NCBI GenBank assembly: GCA_016718275.1
Contig: JADKEA010000019.1
Span: 372,001-436,000, forward strand
Reading direction: 5' to 3'
Origin: Candidatus Villigracilis affinis
GTDB lineage: Bacteria; Chloroflexota; Anaerolineae; Anaerolineales; Villigracilaceae
DNA: 64,000 nucleotides
This document shows, one piece after another, positions 40,265-49,179 of the stretch. The translations under genes were made by a program, and so were the position numbers. Numbering within the stretch: position 1 is the first letter of the stretch; each line of letters begins with the position of its first letter. Under the pieces are notes generated by a model. The model was not told where the DNA came from. It searched no databases and worked only from the letters and a program-made list of their open reading frames with translations.

Positions 40265-41554
40265 ATGTCGAACAACCTCAACCCAAAAACCAACCCGAGT
40301 CAACCACCGATCTACCAGATTAAAGTCAAAGGCCATCTCGGTCAGCAATGGGCGGATTGGTTTGAAGGTCTGACCATCACGCGGGAAGAGGATGGCAATA
40401 CGCTTCTTACTGGACCTGTAGTTGATCAGTCTGCCCTATACGGATTGCTAAAAAAAGTCCGCGATCTGGGCATGACATTGCTCTCAGTCAACGGCGTCCA
40501 TCTCGATCAGACAGAGTCGCCTGATGTCAATCAAAATTTCTTATTGTCAAATCAAAATAACCTCGGAGGAATACGTATGAAAGCAATTGTGTACACAAAA
40601 TTTGGATCACCAGATGTCCTTGAAATGAAAGAGGTAGCCAAGCCTACCCCCAAGGACAATGAAGTGCTGATAAGAATCGTTGCGACAACAGTCGCAGCAG
40701 AGGATCCCGGAATACGCGCCCGCCCAGGTCTTAATGGTTTTTTGAAACCCAAGAAACCCATCCTGGGATTTTATCTGGCTGGCGAAGTGGAAGCCGTTGG
40801 GAAAGATGTAAAACGATTCAAGAAAAGCGACAAAGTGTATGGAAATACCGGGCTGGGCTTATTAGGTACATATGCTGAATACATTTGTATGCCTGAAGAA
40901 GCGGCGCTTGCAATGAAACCAGCCAATATCACCTATGAGGAAGCCGCCGCCCTTCCCAACGGAGCATTAACAGCCTTGCCTTTCCTTAGAGATAAAGGAA
41001 AAATCAAAAGCGGACAAAAAGTTCTTATCAATGGAGCATCTGGGGCGGTAGGAACCATTGCCGTACAGTTTGCCAAATACTTCGGGGCAGATGTCACCGG
41101 CGTATGCAGCACCACGAATTTGGAAATGGTGAAATCGTTGGGAGCTGACAAGGTTATTGATTACACCCAAGAGGATTTTACAAAGAATGGTCAGACGTAC
41201 GACATCATTTTTGACACGGTTGGCAAGAGTTCTTTTTCAGGCTGTAAAGGCTCGCTAACTGAAAATGGGATCTATCTGACAACGGTCCCTTCGCCAGCGA
41301 CCATGATTCAAATGTTGTGGACATCCATGACAGGTGGAAAGAAGGTAGGGATTGCGGCTACAGGGTTGAGACCGTCCAACGAAAAGACCAAAGAATTAAT
41401 TTTCCTCAATGGACTGATCGAGACAGGGAAGATCAAAGCGGTTATTGACCGAAGCTATCCGCTCGAACAGATTGCCGAGGCTCATAAGTATGTTGAGGCA
41501 GGGCACAAAAAGGGAAATGTCGTCATTACGATAGACCATAACGCCAAAATTTAG
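40265..41554 (+). CDS. WADWF domain fused in frame to an MDR-family alcohol dehydrogenase/quinone reductase
   Basis: One open frame of 429 codons. Residues 1-104 hold a small domain: 'YQIKVKGHLGQQWADWFEGLTITREEDGNTLLTGPVVDQSALYGLLKKVRDLGMTLLSVN'. The same domain occurs at 48501. From residue 105 (MKAIVYTKFGSPDVLEM) a complete 325-residue zinc-free medium-chain dehydrogenase follows, with the NAD(P) motif LINGASGAVGTIAVQFAKYFG. It resembles quinone oxidoreductases and is a paralogue of the protein at 50559. A good ribosome binding site before Met 105 allows separate translation of the enzyme. The start at 40265 is weak, and in-frame codons continue upstream to 40172. The cell may make the fusion, the enzyme alone, or both. 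Confidence 0.8.
   Translation: MSNNLNPKTNPSQPPIYQIKVKGHLGQQWADWFEGLTITREEDGNTLLTGPVVDQSALYGLLKKVRDLGMTLLSVNGVHLDQTESPDVNQNFLLSNQNNLGGIRMKAIVYTKFGSPDVLEMKEVAKPTPKDNEVLIRIVATTVAAEDPGIRARPGLNGFLKPKKPILGFYLAGEVEAVGKDVKRFKKSDKVYGNTGLGLLGTYAEYICMPEEAALAMKPANITYEEAAALPNGALTALPFLRDKGKIKSGQKVLINGASGAVGTIAVQFAKYFGADVTGVCSTTNLEMVKSLGADKVIDYTQEDFTKNGQTYDIIFDTVGKSSFSGCKGSLTENGIYLTTVPSPATMIQMLWTSMTGGKKVGIAATGLRPSNEKTKELIFLNGLIETGKIKAVIDRSYPLEQIAEAHKYVEAGHKKGNVVITIDHNAKI
40565..40579 (+). promoter_or_regulatory. Internal ribosome binding site of the alcohol dehydrogenase
   Basis: GGAGG (40565-40569) stands 7 bases before ATG 40577, inside the longer frame. It marks the likely start of the dehydrogenase as a free protein. 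Confidence 0.75.
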
Positions 41555-41586
41555 AAATTTGACTACAGCCAATAAGGAGATAAAAG

Positions 41587-42291
41587 ATGAATTCAATCAA
41601 AAGAGAAAATAACGTAGCTACAAAAGTTAACACATACAGAACGACAGCAAAAGTGGTGGGCGCGCTATACATTTTGGGATTCGTTGTAGGTATTGCAGGA
41701 TCGGCGCTTGGTACACCAGGTCAGCTTGACACGGTTTCTGCCAGGAGCATGATGATCGCTATCGGCGCATTGCTCTGGGTACTCGCCGCCGCTGGCGACG
41801 CCGCTCATGGGGTGATGATGTTCCCGATTTTGAAGCAAAACAACGAGCGTATCGCGCTCGGTTACCTCAGCGCCAGGCTCGTCGAAGCCGCTATCATTGC
41901 CGTCTCGGCTTTATTCATCCTGCTTCGAATTCCACTGGGTGCCGAGTTCCTGAAAGCCAGCGCCTCCGAGACTTCCTATCTTCAATCCCTGAGCGCCCTG
42001 TTCACACAGTCACAGGCTTACACCTACCAGATCGGCATGGTCACTTTAGGGATGGCTGGCTTGACGCTTTGCTACGGTTTCTATCGGGCAAAATTGGTTC
42101 CGCATTTTTTCATTATTTGGGGCTTCATTGGATACGTGAGCTTTTTAGGCGGATCTATGCTGGAAATCCTGGGCTTCAATCTGCAACTGCTCCACACACT
42201 TCCAGGCGGATTGTGGGAGATGTCCATTGGGGTTTGGCTGATCGTCAAGGGATTCAATTCCTCTGCATTCGTTTCTGAATCTGTCGAGTAA
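41587..42291 (+). CDS. DUF4386 family membrane protein
   Basis: A protein of 234 residues with a polar N-terminus and six helices, including 'AKVVGALYILGFVVGIAGSAL', 'LWVLAAAGDAAHGVMMFPILKQNNERIALGYLSARLVEAAIIAVSALFILL' and a C-terminal 'EMSIGVWLIVKGFNSSAF'. This matches DUF4386. The function of the family is unknown. It starts 32 bases after the dehydrogenase (AAGGAGATAAAAG) and is probably in one transcript with it. Related to the proteins at 49859 and, more weakly, 49180. Confidence 0.88.
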   Translation: MNSIKRENNVATKVNTYRTTAKVVGALYILGFVVGIAGSALGTPGQLDTVSARSMMIAIGALLWVLAAAGDAAHGVMMFPILKQNNERIALGYLSARLVEAAIIAVSALFILLRIPLGAEFLKASASETSYLQSLSALFTQSQAYTYQIGMVTLGMAGLTLCYGFYRAKLVPHFFIIWGFIGYVSFLGGSMLEILGFNLQLLHTLPGGLWEMSIGVWLIVKGFNSSAFVSESVE

Positions 42292-42312
42292 CACTCCTAC
42301 GAGGAAAACAAA

Positions 42313-43020
42313 ATGTCATTTGCCACCTTTTGGACCGAAGATACTTTCGCCCCGATCGCGCCATTACCTGGATTTACAGCCAGTCCCGCCTCTGACTGGG
42401 ATGAACTTGCGGAAATCAATCACATCACTCTCGCAGAGGTCATGGGCCGACTAAATAATGGGCATCGTCCGTATGTTGCGCGAATGGATGGACAACCGGT
42501 TGCATATGGCTGGCTCGCTACAAGCAAGGTGTCCATTGGCGAACTCGATATTAATGTTGAACTTTCGCCCAACGATCGCTATCTCTGGGATTTCGCCACT
42601 CTTCCAGATTGGCAGGGTCAAGGACTTTATCCGCGCTTGCTCCAATCCATCCTTGAACAGGAAATCCAAAACGCTAAAAGATTTTGGATCATCCATGCGC
42701 CAGAAAATCTCCCCTCCGGCGCTGGTATGAGCAAGGCAGGTTTTGAATTTGTGGGGCAACTCTCTTTTACTGTGGATGGGAAAGTAGGACTCGCACCCTA
42801 CTCGGATTCAACTGAACGTGCCCGCCTCGGTGCGGACCTGTTACAGATTCCCCTCATTGAATCGATCCTGGCTCCATGCTGGACCTGCGGGGGAATGGTT
42901 GCAAAGCACCCAGATAAGGCTGATGCCAATTCGTGCTGGCCACCCAAAAGATCGAATGAAAGCGGATGCTGCTGTGCGAAGGAAGTCAAAAAATCAAATA
43001 ATGTAATCAGTATTGTTTGA
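42313..43020 (+). CDS. GNAT-family acetyltransferase with Cys-rich tail
   Basis: A protein of 235 residues. The central part has the GNAT acetyl-CoA pattern 'YLWDFATLPDWQGQGLYPRLLQSILEQE' (motif A) and 'FWIIHAPENLPSGAGMSKAGFEFVGQL' (motif B). The last 50 residues contain seven Cys (CWTCGG..., SCWPPK, GCCCAK), unusual for GNAT enzymes and suggestive of metal binding. The start is ATG 42313 with ACGAGGAAAACAAA. Last gene of cluster A; acceptor substrate unknown. Confidence 0.85.
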   Translation: MSFATFWTEDTFAPIAPLPGFTASPASDWDELAEINHITLAEVMGRLNNGHRPYVARMDGQPVAYGWLATSKVSIGELDINVELSPNDRYLWDFATLPDWQGQGLYPRLLQSILEQEIQNAKRFWIIHAPENLPSGAGMSKAGFEFVGQLSFTVDGKVGLAPYSDSTERARLGADLLQIPLIESILAPCWTCGGMVAKHPDKADANSCWPPKRSNESGCCCAKEVKKSNNVISIV

Positions 43021-43102
43021 TCACTTATAGCCATACTCATCAATAGCGCTTTCAATAATGAGTGTGATGGATATTTATTCTTAGTGGTATGGAGGCTGCA
43101 CA

Positions 43103-44098
43103 ATGAACGGTCAGAATCAGAACGGAAAGGTAATTTCTTCCAAGGGTAAAGGTCGCGGTTGTTTGACTTGGCTGGGCCGAATTATGCTTTTGATCATAGG
43201 GTTATCGATCGTGGGGTACATTTACGAGCCTATCGTAGAAGCCGCCGAAATGAAAGCTTATCCCCCTCCGGGTCAAATGGTGGACGTTGGCGGTTATCAC
43301 CTGCATATCCACTGCACGGGTACTGGCAGTCCTACTGTAGTGGTCGAATCTGGCTGGGGCGATATGTCTGCATCTTGGGGTTGGGTACAGCCCGAAGTTG
43401 CCAAGACCACGCGCATCTGCACCTACGATCGAGCAGGCATGGGGTGGAGCGAGCTCAGTCCCGAGCCGCGTACTGCTCGGGAATATGCAAAAGAGTTGCA
43501 TACCCTGCTGGTAAAAGCCAATGAACCCGGCCCGTATGTGTTGGTCGGTCATTCGATGGGCGGGTTCACCGTGATCGTGTACGCTCATGACTATCCAGAC
43601 GAAGTCTCCGGATTGGTGCTGGTTGACACCCAAGACCTGCCTACTTCGAACGTCGCCACTTATCGCCCAGCTCCGAAACCCGGTGGAACGCCTATTCCAG
43701 CGTTGCTGGCACGCATCGGCTTAGTGCGCCTGCTGGGGGGACCCCTTGGCTCTGTTGAAAACCTGCCAGATGGAGATAAGCAAGCCTATACAGCTTTCGC
43801 GGTGGCTCCTCGTAGCGTTCAAACCTTCATAGATGAATTAAAGGGAATGTCCGAAGGCGGGGCACAGGCCAGGGCTGTGACCTCGTTAGGTTCATTGCCC
43901 ATAATCGTTCTGTCGCGTGGTAAAGATCAGGATGCTAAACACACCGCCGCACAGACCGCCCTCCTCCAGTTATCGACTAACAGCCAGCAACTCTTTGCCG
44001 AACAAAGCGGTCACCCCATCCATATTGAACAGCCCCAGGATGCGATTGCAGCCATCGTGAAGATGGTAGAGATAGTTCGACAGGCGATACAGAAGTAA
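43103..44098 (+). CDS. Alpha/beta hydrolase, membrane-anchored
   Basis: A protein of 331 residues with an N-terminal membrane helix (LTWLGRIMLLIIGLSIVGYI), so the catalytic domain probably faces outside. The nucleophile elbow is GHSMGG, the acid is expected around LVDTQDLP or the later Asp, and the His is in EQSGHPIHIEQP near the end. The oxyanion region 'VVVESGWGDMSASWGWVQPEVAKTTRICTYDRAGMGWSE' is typical of esterase/lipase-type hydrolases. The start is ATG 43103 after GGAGGCTGCACA. The next gene, another hydrolase, follows after 12 bases. Confidence 0.92.
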   Translation: MNGQNQNGKVISSKGKGRGCLTWLGRIMLLIIGLSIVGYIYEPIVEAAEMKAYPPPGQMVDVGGYHLHIHCTGTGSPTVVVESGWGDMSASWGWVQPEVAKTTRICTYDRAGMGWSELSPEPRTAREYAKELHTLLVKANEPGPYVLVGHSMGGFTVIVYAHDYPDEVSGLVLVDTQDLPTSNVATYRPAPKPGGTPIPALLARIGLVRLLGGPLGSVENLPDGDKQAYTAFAVAPRSVQTFIDELKGMSEGGAQARAVTSLGSLPIIVLSRGKDQDAKHTAAQTALLQLSTNSQQLFAEQSGHPIHIEQPQDAIAAIVKMVEIVRQAIQK

Positions 44099-44110
44099 AT
44101 TTTAGGTGAG

Positions 44111-45649
44111 ATGATGAATCAATATGAAACCTACCCGCTTCGAAAAATCATTCTGCTAAGCATTGTGATTCTGTCTATCGTCTCACCCATGCTCAGAGTC
44201 AGCCCGGCCTTTGCTCAGGTTACACCTGCTAATTTTGATGAAGTTGACAATTACATTAGTTCCAAGATGAAAGAACTTGGGATTCCCGGCGCGGCGCTTG
44301 TCATTATACAAGGCGATCAAATCGTTCACCAGAAGGGGTTCGGGGTTGCTGATGCTTCGGGTCGCCCAGTCACGCCGCAGACACCATTCTTCACCGGTTC
44401 GACGGGCAAATCATTCACCGCACTTGCCATCATGCAGTTGGTTGAAGCAGGCAAGATCCAATTGGATGCGCCGGTTCAAACCTACCTGCCGTGGTTTCGA
44501 GTCGCAGATATCAAAGCCTCCGAAGTTATCACAGTACGTCAGCTATTAAACATGACGAGCGGAATCCCCAAATCCATTGGGCAGGAGCAACTAGCAATTG
44601 TCGACTTAAGCGATTTAGCGATCGAAAACAACGTGCGGGCATTGGCAAAGATCGAACTGATTGCGCCACCTGGTGAACAATTTGAGTACTCCAATGCGAA
44701 CTATGTTACTTTGGGCATGATCATTCAAGCGGTCACAGGTCAATCCTATGAGACGTACATCAAAGAACATATCTTCCAACCGCTGGATATGCAAAATAGT
44801 TTTGCATCAAAAACCGAAGCCCAACAAGATGGGCTCGCGGCAGGCTACCAGAAATGGTTTGGCATTCCTGTGGCATCACCGGACCTGCCTTTCTCGCGCG
44901 GTTCGCTCCCGGCGGGTCAACTCATCCTGAGCGCTGAGGATTTCGGACATTATCTCATCGCACAACTTAACAAGGGAATCTATCAAGGTGTATCTTTGCT
45001 GTCGCCTGCGGGCATTGCCGAGATGCATCAGCCACCTGTCGCCACCTCGTATGCGATGGGCTGGGAAGTGCAGCACTTTCAAAATGTGCAGGTGCTCGCT
45101 CACGATGGGGCGGTCCCGGGCTATACGACAGTGATGTTCCTTGTGCCTGAAAAAAACATGGCGATTGCGATGGTCATGAACACCTATAGCCCCATGTTGG
45201 GGTTCCGTATATCCAGACTTCCCGGCAACGTATTGCGAATGTTACTGGGTCAGGTTCCCATTCAACTGAATGAAATCCTTTTCAGGCAGATAGTCTATGT
45301 TCTCGTGATGTTGATTCCGTTGCTGCATTTCCTCGCCGTTGTAATGACGGTGCGCCGTGTTCGTTCCTGGCGGAGCGGCGCACCCCTTTCATCACAGGCA
45401 CAGATCTCGCGTGATGTCGCCATGCCGTTGATCTGGAACGCCGCCATCGCCTATGTGCTTCTTGTGACCTTGCCAAAAGCATTCGAGGTCGATATTTCGA
45501 CTATGATTCTTCTCCAGCCTGATGTTAGTTGGGTGGCCGTTGCTAGCGGCGTCTTCGCGATGGTGTGGGGACTCTTGAGAACAGGCATTGTTATTGCCGT
45601 AATGAGTAAAAGCCGATTTCGATTATCTTGGAAACTGCCAAATTTTTGA
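44111..45649 (+). CDS. Serine hydrolase of the class C beta-lactamase/PBP4* family with C-terminal membrane segments
   Basis: A protein of 512 residues. A signal peptide (residues 10-35) precedes a beta-lactamase-type catalytic domain with motif 1 STGKSFTALAIMQL (SxxK), motif 2 YSNANYVTLGMI (YxN), and motif 3 likely 'HDGAVPGYTT' (HxG). After about residue 380 come four predicted membrane helices. Such proteins act as D-aminopeptidases, esterases or peptidoglycan-related hydrolases rather than antibiotic lactamases. The start is ATG 44111 or 44114. It is co-directional with the alpha/beta hydrolase and probably in one operon. Confidence 0.9.
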   Translation: MMNQYETYPLRKIILLSIVILSIVSPMLRVSPAFAQVTPANFDEVDNYISSKMKELGIPGAALVIIQGDQIVHQKGFGVADASGRPVTPQTPFFTGSTGKSFTALAIMQLVEAGKIQLDAPVQTYLPWFRVADIKASEVITVRQLLNMTSGIPKSIGQEQLAIVDLSDLAIENNVRALAKIELIAPPGEQFEYSNANYVTLGMIIQAVTGQSYETYIKEHIFQPLDMQNSFASKTEAQQDGLAAGYQKWFGIPVASPDLPFSRGSLPAGQLILSAEDFGHYLIAQLNKGIYQGVSLLSPAGIAEMHQPPVATSYAMGWEVQHFQNVQVLAHDGAVPGYTTVMFLVPEKNMAIAMVMNTYSPMLGFRISRLPGNVLRMLLGQVPIQLNEILFRQIVYVLVMLIPLLHFLAVVMTVRRVRSWRSGAPLSSQAQISRDVAMPLIWNAAIAYVLLVTLPKAFEVDISTMILLQPDVSWVAVASGVFAMVWGLLRTGIVIAVMSKSRFRLSWKLPNF

Positions 45650-45659
45650 TTGTTAGTTT

Positions 45660-45665
45660 TATAAT
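45660..45665 (+). promoter_or_regulatory. TATAAT box 6 bases before the second LuxR/STAND gene
   Basis: A perfect TATAAT, then GAATCT, then ATG 45672, without a ribosome binding site. The same geometry as at 37310. Confidence 0.6.
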
Positions 45666-45671
45666 GAATCT

Positions 45672-48404
45672 ATGTCGGCGCCAATTTTAGCCACCAAACT
45701 TTATGCTCCACCGCTTCGGCCACAACTCGTCCGCCGCCCTCGCCTGATTGAACAACTCAACATGGGCCTCCTTTCGGGCGGCCGACTGACCCTTATCTCT
45801 GCCCCCGCTGGTTTTGGGAAAACCACGCTAGTCAGTGAATGGGTCGACAGTTGTGAGCGGCCTGTTGCCTGGCTGTCGCTGGACGATGGGGATAACGAAC
45901 TTGCACCTTTTCTAACTTACCTGGTAGCGGCTTTACAGATGGTCAATGCGGGAAATGGCATGGGTTTGTTGGCTGCACTTCAGTCCTCTCAACCACCGCC
46001 AATCGAATCGATTTTGACAACCCTGATCAATGAAATCGCCGCTGTCCAGAATAATTTCATTCTTGTTCTGGACGACTACCATGTGATTGACTCCAAACTG
46101 GTTGACGAAGCCATCACCTTTCTGGTCGAACATCTGCCGCTGCAAATGCACCTGGTCATTGCAACTCGTGAAGACCCGCCACTACCCCTGGCCCGCTTGC
46201 GCGCCCGCGGCCAACTGACCGAATTGCGTACCGCAGACCTGCGCTTCACCCCTGCCGAAGCCGCCGAGTTTCTGAATCGCGTGGCAGGACTGACCCTCTC
46301 AGCAGAAGACATCACTGCTTTGGAATCCCGCACCGAAGGCTGGATCGCTGGCCTGCAATTGGCCGCGCTTTCCATGCAGGGACACGCTTCGCGAGACACT
46401 GCCAGCTTTATCAAGTCTTTCACCGGCAGTCACCATTTCGTGCTGGACTATCTCGTTGAAGAAGTTCTTGGACAGCAGTCGGAACGCATCCAGACCTTCC
46501 TGTTGCGCACATCCATTCTTGATCGTATGTGTGCCCCTCTTTGTGACGCTGTTTTACGCGACTCATCGATTCCCGGGCAGGAGACTCTCGAACGCCTTCA
46601 ACATGCCAACCTGTTCATCATTCCGTTGGACAGCGAGAGACGCTGGTATCGCTATCACCATCTCTTTGGGGATTTGCTTCGCCAGCGATTGGGAAAAAAC
46701 CTTACGCCAAACGAAATCGCCGAACTAAACATCCGCGCCAGTGATTGGTATGAACAGAATGGTCTGATGCTTGAGGCCTTCCACCATGCCCTGAACGCTG
46801 GGGAGTTCGTGCGAGCCGCACGCTTGGCAGAAGATGTCTGGCAGGACATGGAACGTAATTTCCAAACTGCTGCCTGGCTTGGCTGGGTGAAAAAACTGCC
46901 CAATGCGATTGTTTGTTCCCAACCTTGGTTATGTGTCCACATTGGGTGGGCATTTTCGGATGTCGGAGAATTGGAGCCAAGTGAAACGTACCTGCAGAAC
47001 GCCGAGCGCGCCCTGGAAGGCATGAAGGACCAGGAGGAGTTCAAGTCCATGCCAGGGAATATTGCCCTGATCCGTGCCGGTAATGCCCAGATAGAAGGGA
47101 ACCTGGCTGAAACGGTGCGATATGCAGAGCTGACCATTCAACTCCTTCCCGAGAATGATAATTTCCTCCGTGCTCAGGCTGCCATCACACTGGGATTTAC
47201 CCATTGGGCTACCGGAAACGTGGTAGCCTCATTGCAAGCCATGCATACCTGGATGGAGGATATGCAAAAATTGGGCAACCAAATGTATACGATTGCCAGC
47301 ACCTTTGTTGTGGCTGATATGCAAGTGATATTGGGTCACTTGCATGAAGCCGAACGGGCTCTTCAACAAACTATACAACAAGCCGCCGCATTGGGCCCGG
47401 AAGCGGAAGTTGTTACAGCCCACCACCATCTTGGGTTGGCCATGCTCGCCCATGAACGAGGCGATGATACAGCGGCGACACAGTGCTTGCAAACGGTTGC
47501 CGATCTGGGTCCACGCACGACCCTGATAGACTGGCCGTACCGCTGGAGTTTGGCTCAGGCTCGGCTTAAAGAATCCGCTAGGGAGTGGGATGGAGCGCTC
47601 AAATTCCTCGATGAAGCGAAGCATGCCTACATCAAAAACCCAATCCCCATCCTTCAACCGATCGAGGCCCATAAAGTGCGGAACTATCTCAAACTAGGGC
47701 AGTTGGACAAGGCCCATGCCTGGGTGCGGGAACGCGGCCTCTCGGTCACGGATGAAGCGAGCTATCTGGGCGAGTATGAACATCTCACCTTGACGCGGGT
47801 GTGTCTGGCCGAAGGTTCCTTCACGGGTATCCATGAATTGCTTAGGCGCCTGCTGACATTGGCTGAATCGCAAAAGCGGACGGGGAGTGTGATCGAAATC
47901 CTGTTGACACAGGCGCTTTTCCACCAAGCACAAGGCGACCATCCCAAAGCCTTTGCTGCACTGGAACGTGTGCTGACACTGACCGAGCCTGAGGGCTACA
48001 TCCGCGTTTATGTGAATGAGGGCGAACCAATGCGAGTGTTGATCTCTGATTTTCGACACTTACACCGAACTGCGGATGCAATGCAGGTGTTGACGATCAC
48101 TACCCGCGCTCACCCTTTGATTGGATATGTAGACCGCATTTTGGAATTTTTCCCGCGATCAGCAGAAGTCACTCCACAATCCAAAATCGTGAATCCAAAT
48201 TCCCAAATGATCGAACTCCTCACCGACCGCGAACTCGAGATCCTGCGCCTCATCGCCGAGGGGAAATCCAACACCGAGATCAGCCAACGCCTTTACCTGG
48301 CGCTTAGCACGGTCAAGGGGCATAACCTACGGATCTTCAACAAACTGCAAGCCCAAAATCGCACTGAGGCCGTTGTTCGCGCCCGCGAGTTGGGTTTACT
48401 CTAA
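45672..48404 (+). CDS. MalT-like STAND ATPase with C-terminal LuxR HTH (cluster B)
   Basis: A protein of 910 residues, paralogous over its whole length to the protein at 37322: 'MSAPILATKLYAPPLRPQLVRRPRLIEQLN', Walker A SAPAGFGKTTLVSEW, Walker B FILVLDDYHVI, helical repeats, and a LuxR HTH at the end (LLTDRELEILRLIAEGKSNTEISQRLYLALSTVKGHNLRIFNKLQAQNRTEAVVRARELGLL). By eye the N-terminal ATPase and the HTH are much better conserved between paralogues than the repeats, as expected if they sense different ligands. It leads the WADWF-DUF6326, DUF4386 and dehydrogenase genes downstream. Confidence 0.95.
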   Translation: MSAPILATKLYAPPLRPQLVRRPRLIEQLNMGLLSGGRLTLISAPAGFGKTTLVSEWVDSCERPVAWLSLDDGDNELAPFLTYLVAALQMVNAGNGMGLLAALQSSQPPPIESILTTLINEIAAVQNNFILVLDDYHVIDSKLVDEAITFLVEHLPLQMHLVIATREDPPLPLARLRARGQLTELRTADLRFTPAEAAEFLNRVAGLTLSAEDITALESRTEGWIAGLQLAALSMQGHASRDTASFIKSFTGSHHFVLDYLVEEVLGQQSERIQTFLLRTSILDRMCAPLCDAVLRDSSIPGQETLERLQHANLFIIPLDSERRWYRYHHLFGDLLRQRLGKNLTPNEIAELNIRASDWYEQNGLMLEAFHHALNAGEFVRAARLAEDVWQDMERNFQTAAWLGWVKKLPNAIVCSQPWLCVHIGWAFSDVGELEPSETYLQNAERALEGMKDQEEFKSMPGNIALIRAGNAQIEGNLAETVRYAELTIQLLPENDNFLRAQAAITLGFTHWATGNVVASLQAMHTWMEDMQKLGNQMYTIASTFVVADMQVILGHLHEAERALQQTIQQAAALGPEAEVVTAHHHLGLAMLAHERGDDTAATQCLQTVADLGPRTTLIDWPYRWSLAQARLKESAREWDGALKFLDEAKHAYIKNPIPILQPIEAHKVRNYLKLGQLDKAHAWVRERGLSVTDEASYLGEYEHLTLTRVCLAEGSFTGIHELLRRLLTLAESQKRTGSVIEILLTQALFHQAQGDHPKAFAALERVLTLTEPEGYIRVYVNEGEPMRVLISDFRHLHRTADAMQVLTITTRAHPLIGYVDRILEFFPRSAEVTPQSKIVNPNSQMIELLTDRELEILRLIAEGKSNTEISQRLYLALSTVKGHNLRIFNKLQAQNRTEAVVRARELGLL

Positions 48405-48500
48405 TCCCCCAAAACAATACTCCAATCAATACTTAAGTTGCTACCCGACAGTACCTTCCTGCCGGTATATTCGTTCACGTTGATTCAAAAGCGTGAGGCG

Positions 48501-49154
48501 ATGACCCAATTCTACGAGATACACATCGAAGGACACTTGGACGGTCAATGGGCAGATTGGTTTGACAGCATGTCCATTACCCTGGAGGAAGACGGAACCA
48601 CGCTTCTTTCTGGACCTGTGCCTGATCAGCCCGCCCTGTACGGATTGCTACGCAAAGTGCGCGACCTCGGATTGACTCTCGTCGCAGTGAAGCGGGTAAC
48701 CGAAGTTTCGAATCCACAAAGCACAAATCAAATAAGGAGTAATGCAAAAATGAACGTAAACATCACCAAAAAACTGGACACCAAAGTCCTGCTCTCTACC
48801 TTATGGATCGTGGTCATGATCAACATGCTGAAAGCGGACATCCTTTCGCTTTACATCCCCGGCGCGGCGGAAGAATTGTCAAGGACATCCGCCAGCGCGG
48901 GCGCATCCATTCCCCAACTGATGTTGGTCGGCGCGGTCATGGGGCAACTCGGCATTGCCATGATTGTCCTGTCACGCGTGTTGAAGTATGGGATCAACCG
49001 CTGGGTCAATATCGTCGTGGGCATCGTCACCATTGCCTATATCTGGGGCGGCATGGCGTCGTATCCCCATTATATTTTCATCGCCACGCTGGAGACTCTC
49101 TGTCTGCTGCTGATCGTCGGGTTCGCATGGACTTGGCGCAGCATCGAAGCCTAA
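48501..49154 (+). CDS. WADWF domain fused in frame to a DUF6326 membrane protein
   Basis: An open frame of 217 codons. Residues 1-75 are the WADWF domain: 'FYEIHIEGHLDGQWADWFDSMSITLEEDGTTLLSGPVPDQPALYGLLRKVRDLGLTLVAVK'. After a 15-residue linker, Met 84 (ATG 48750) begins a protein with four helices (LSTLWIVVMINMLKADILSLYIPG, ... LETLCLLLIVGFAWTW) that matches the DUF6326 family. A strong ribosome binding site precedes ATG 48750, so DUF6326 may also be made alone. This repeats the arrangement at 40265 with a different fusion partner. The start at ATG 48501 is chosen by alignment to the other copy. Confidence 0.78.
   Translation: MTQFYEIHIEGHLDGQWADWFDSMSITLEEDGTTLLSGPVPDQPALYGLLRKVRDLGLTLVAVKRVTEVSNPQSTNQIRSNAKMNVNITKKLDTKVLLSTLWIVVMINMLKADILSLYIPGAAEELSRTSASAGASIPQLMLVGAVMGQLGIAMIVLSRVLKYGINRWVNIVVGIVTIAYIWGGMASYPHYIFIATLETLCLLLIVGFAWTWRSIEA
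48734..48752 (+). promoter_or_regulatory. Internal ribosome binding site of the DUF6326 part
   Basis: AAGGAG (48734-48739) lies 10 bases before ATG 48750 inside the longer open frame. Confidence 0.65.
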
Positions 49155-49179
49155 GCTATTCGAAATAAAGGAGAAAATC

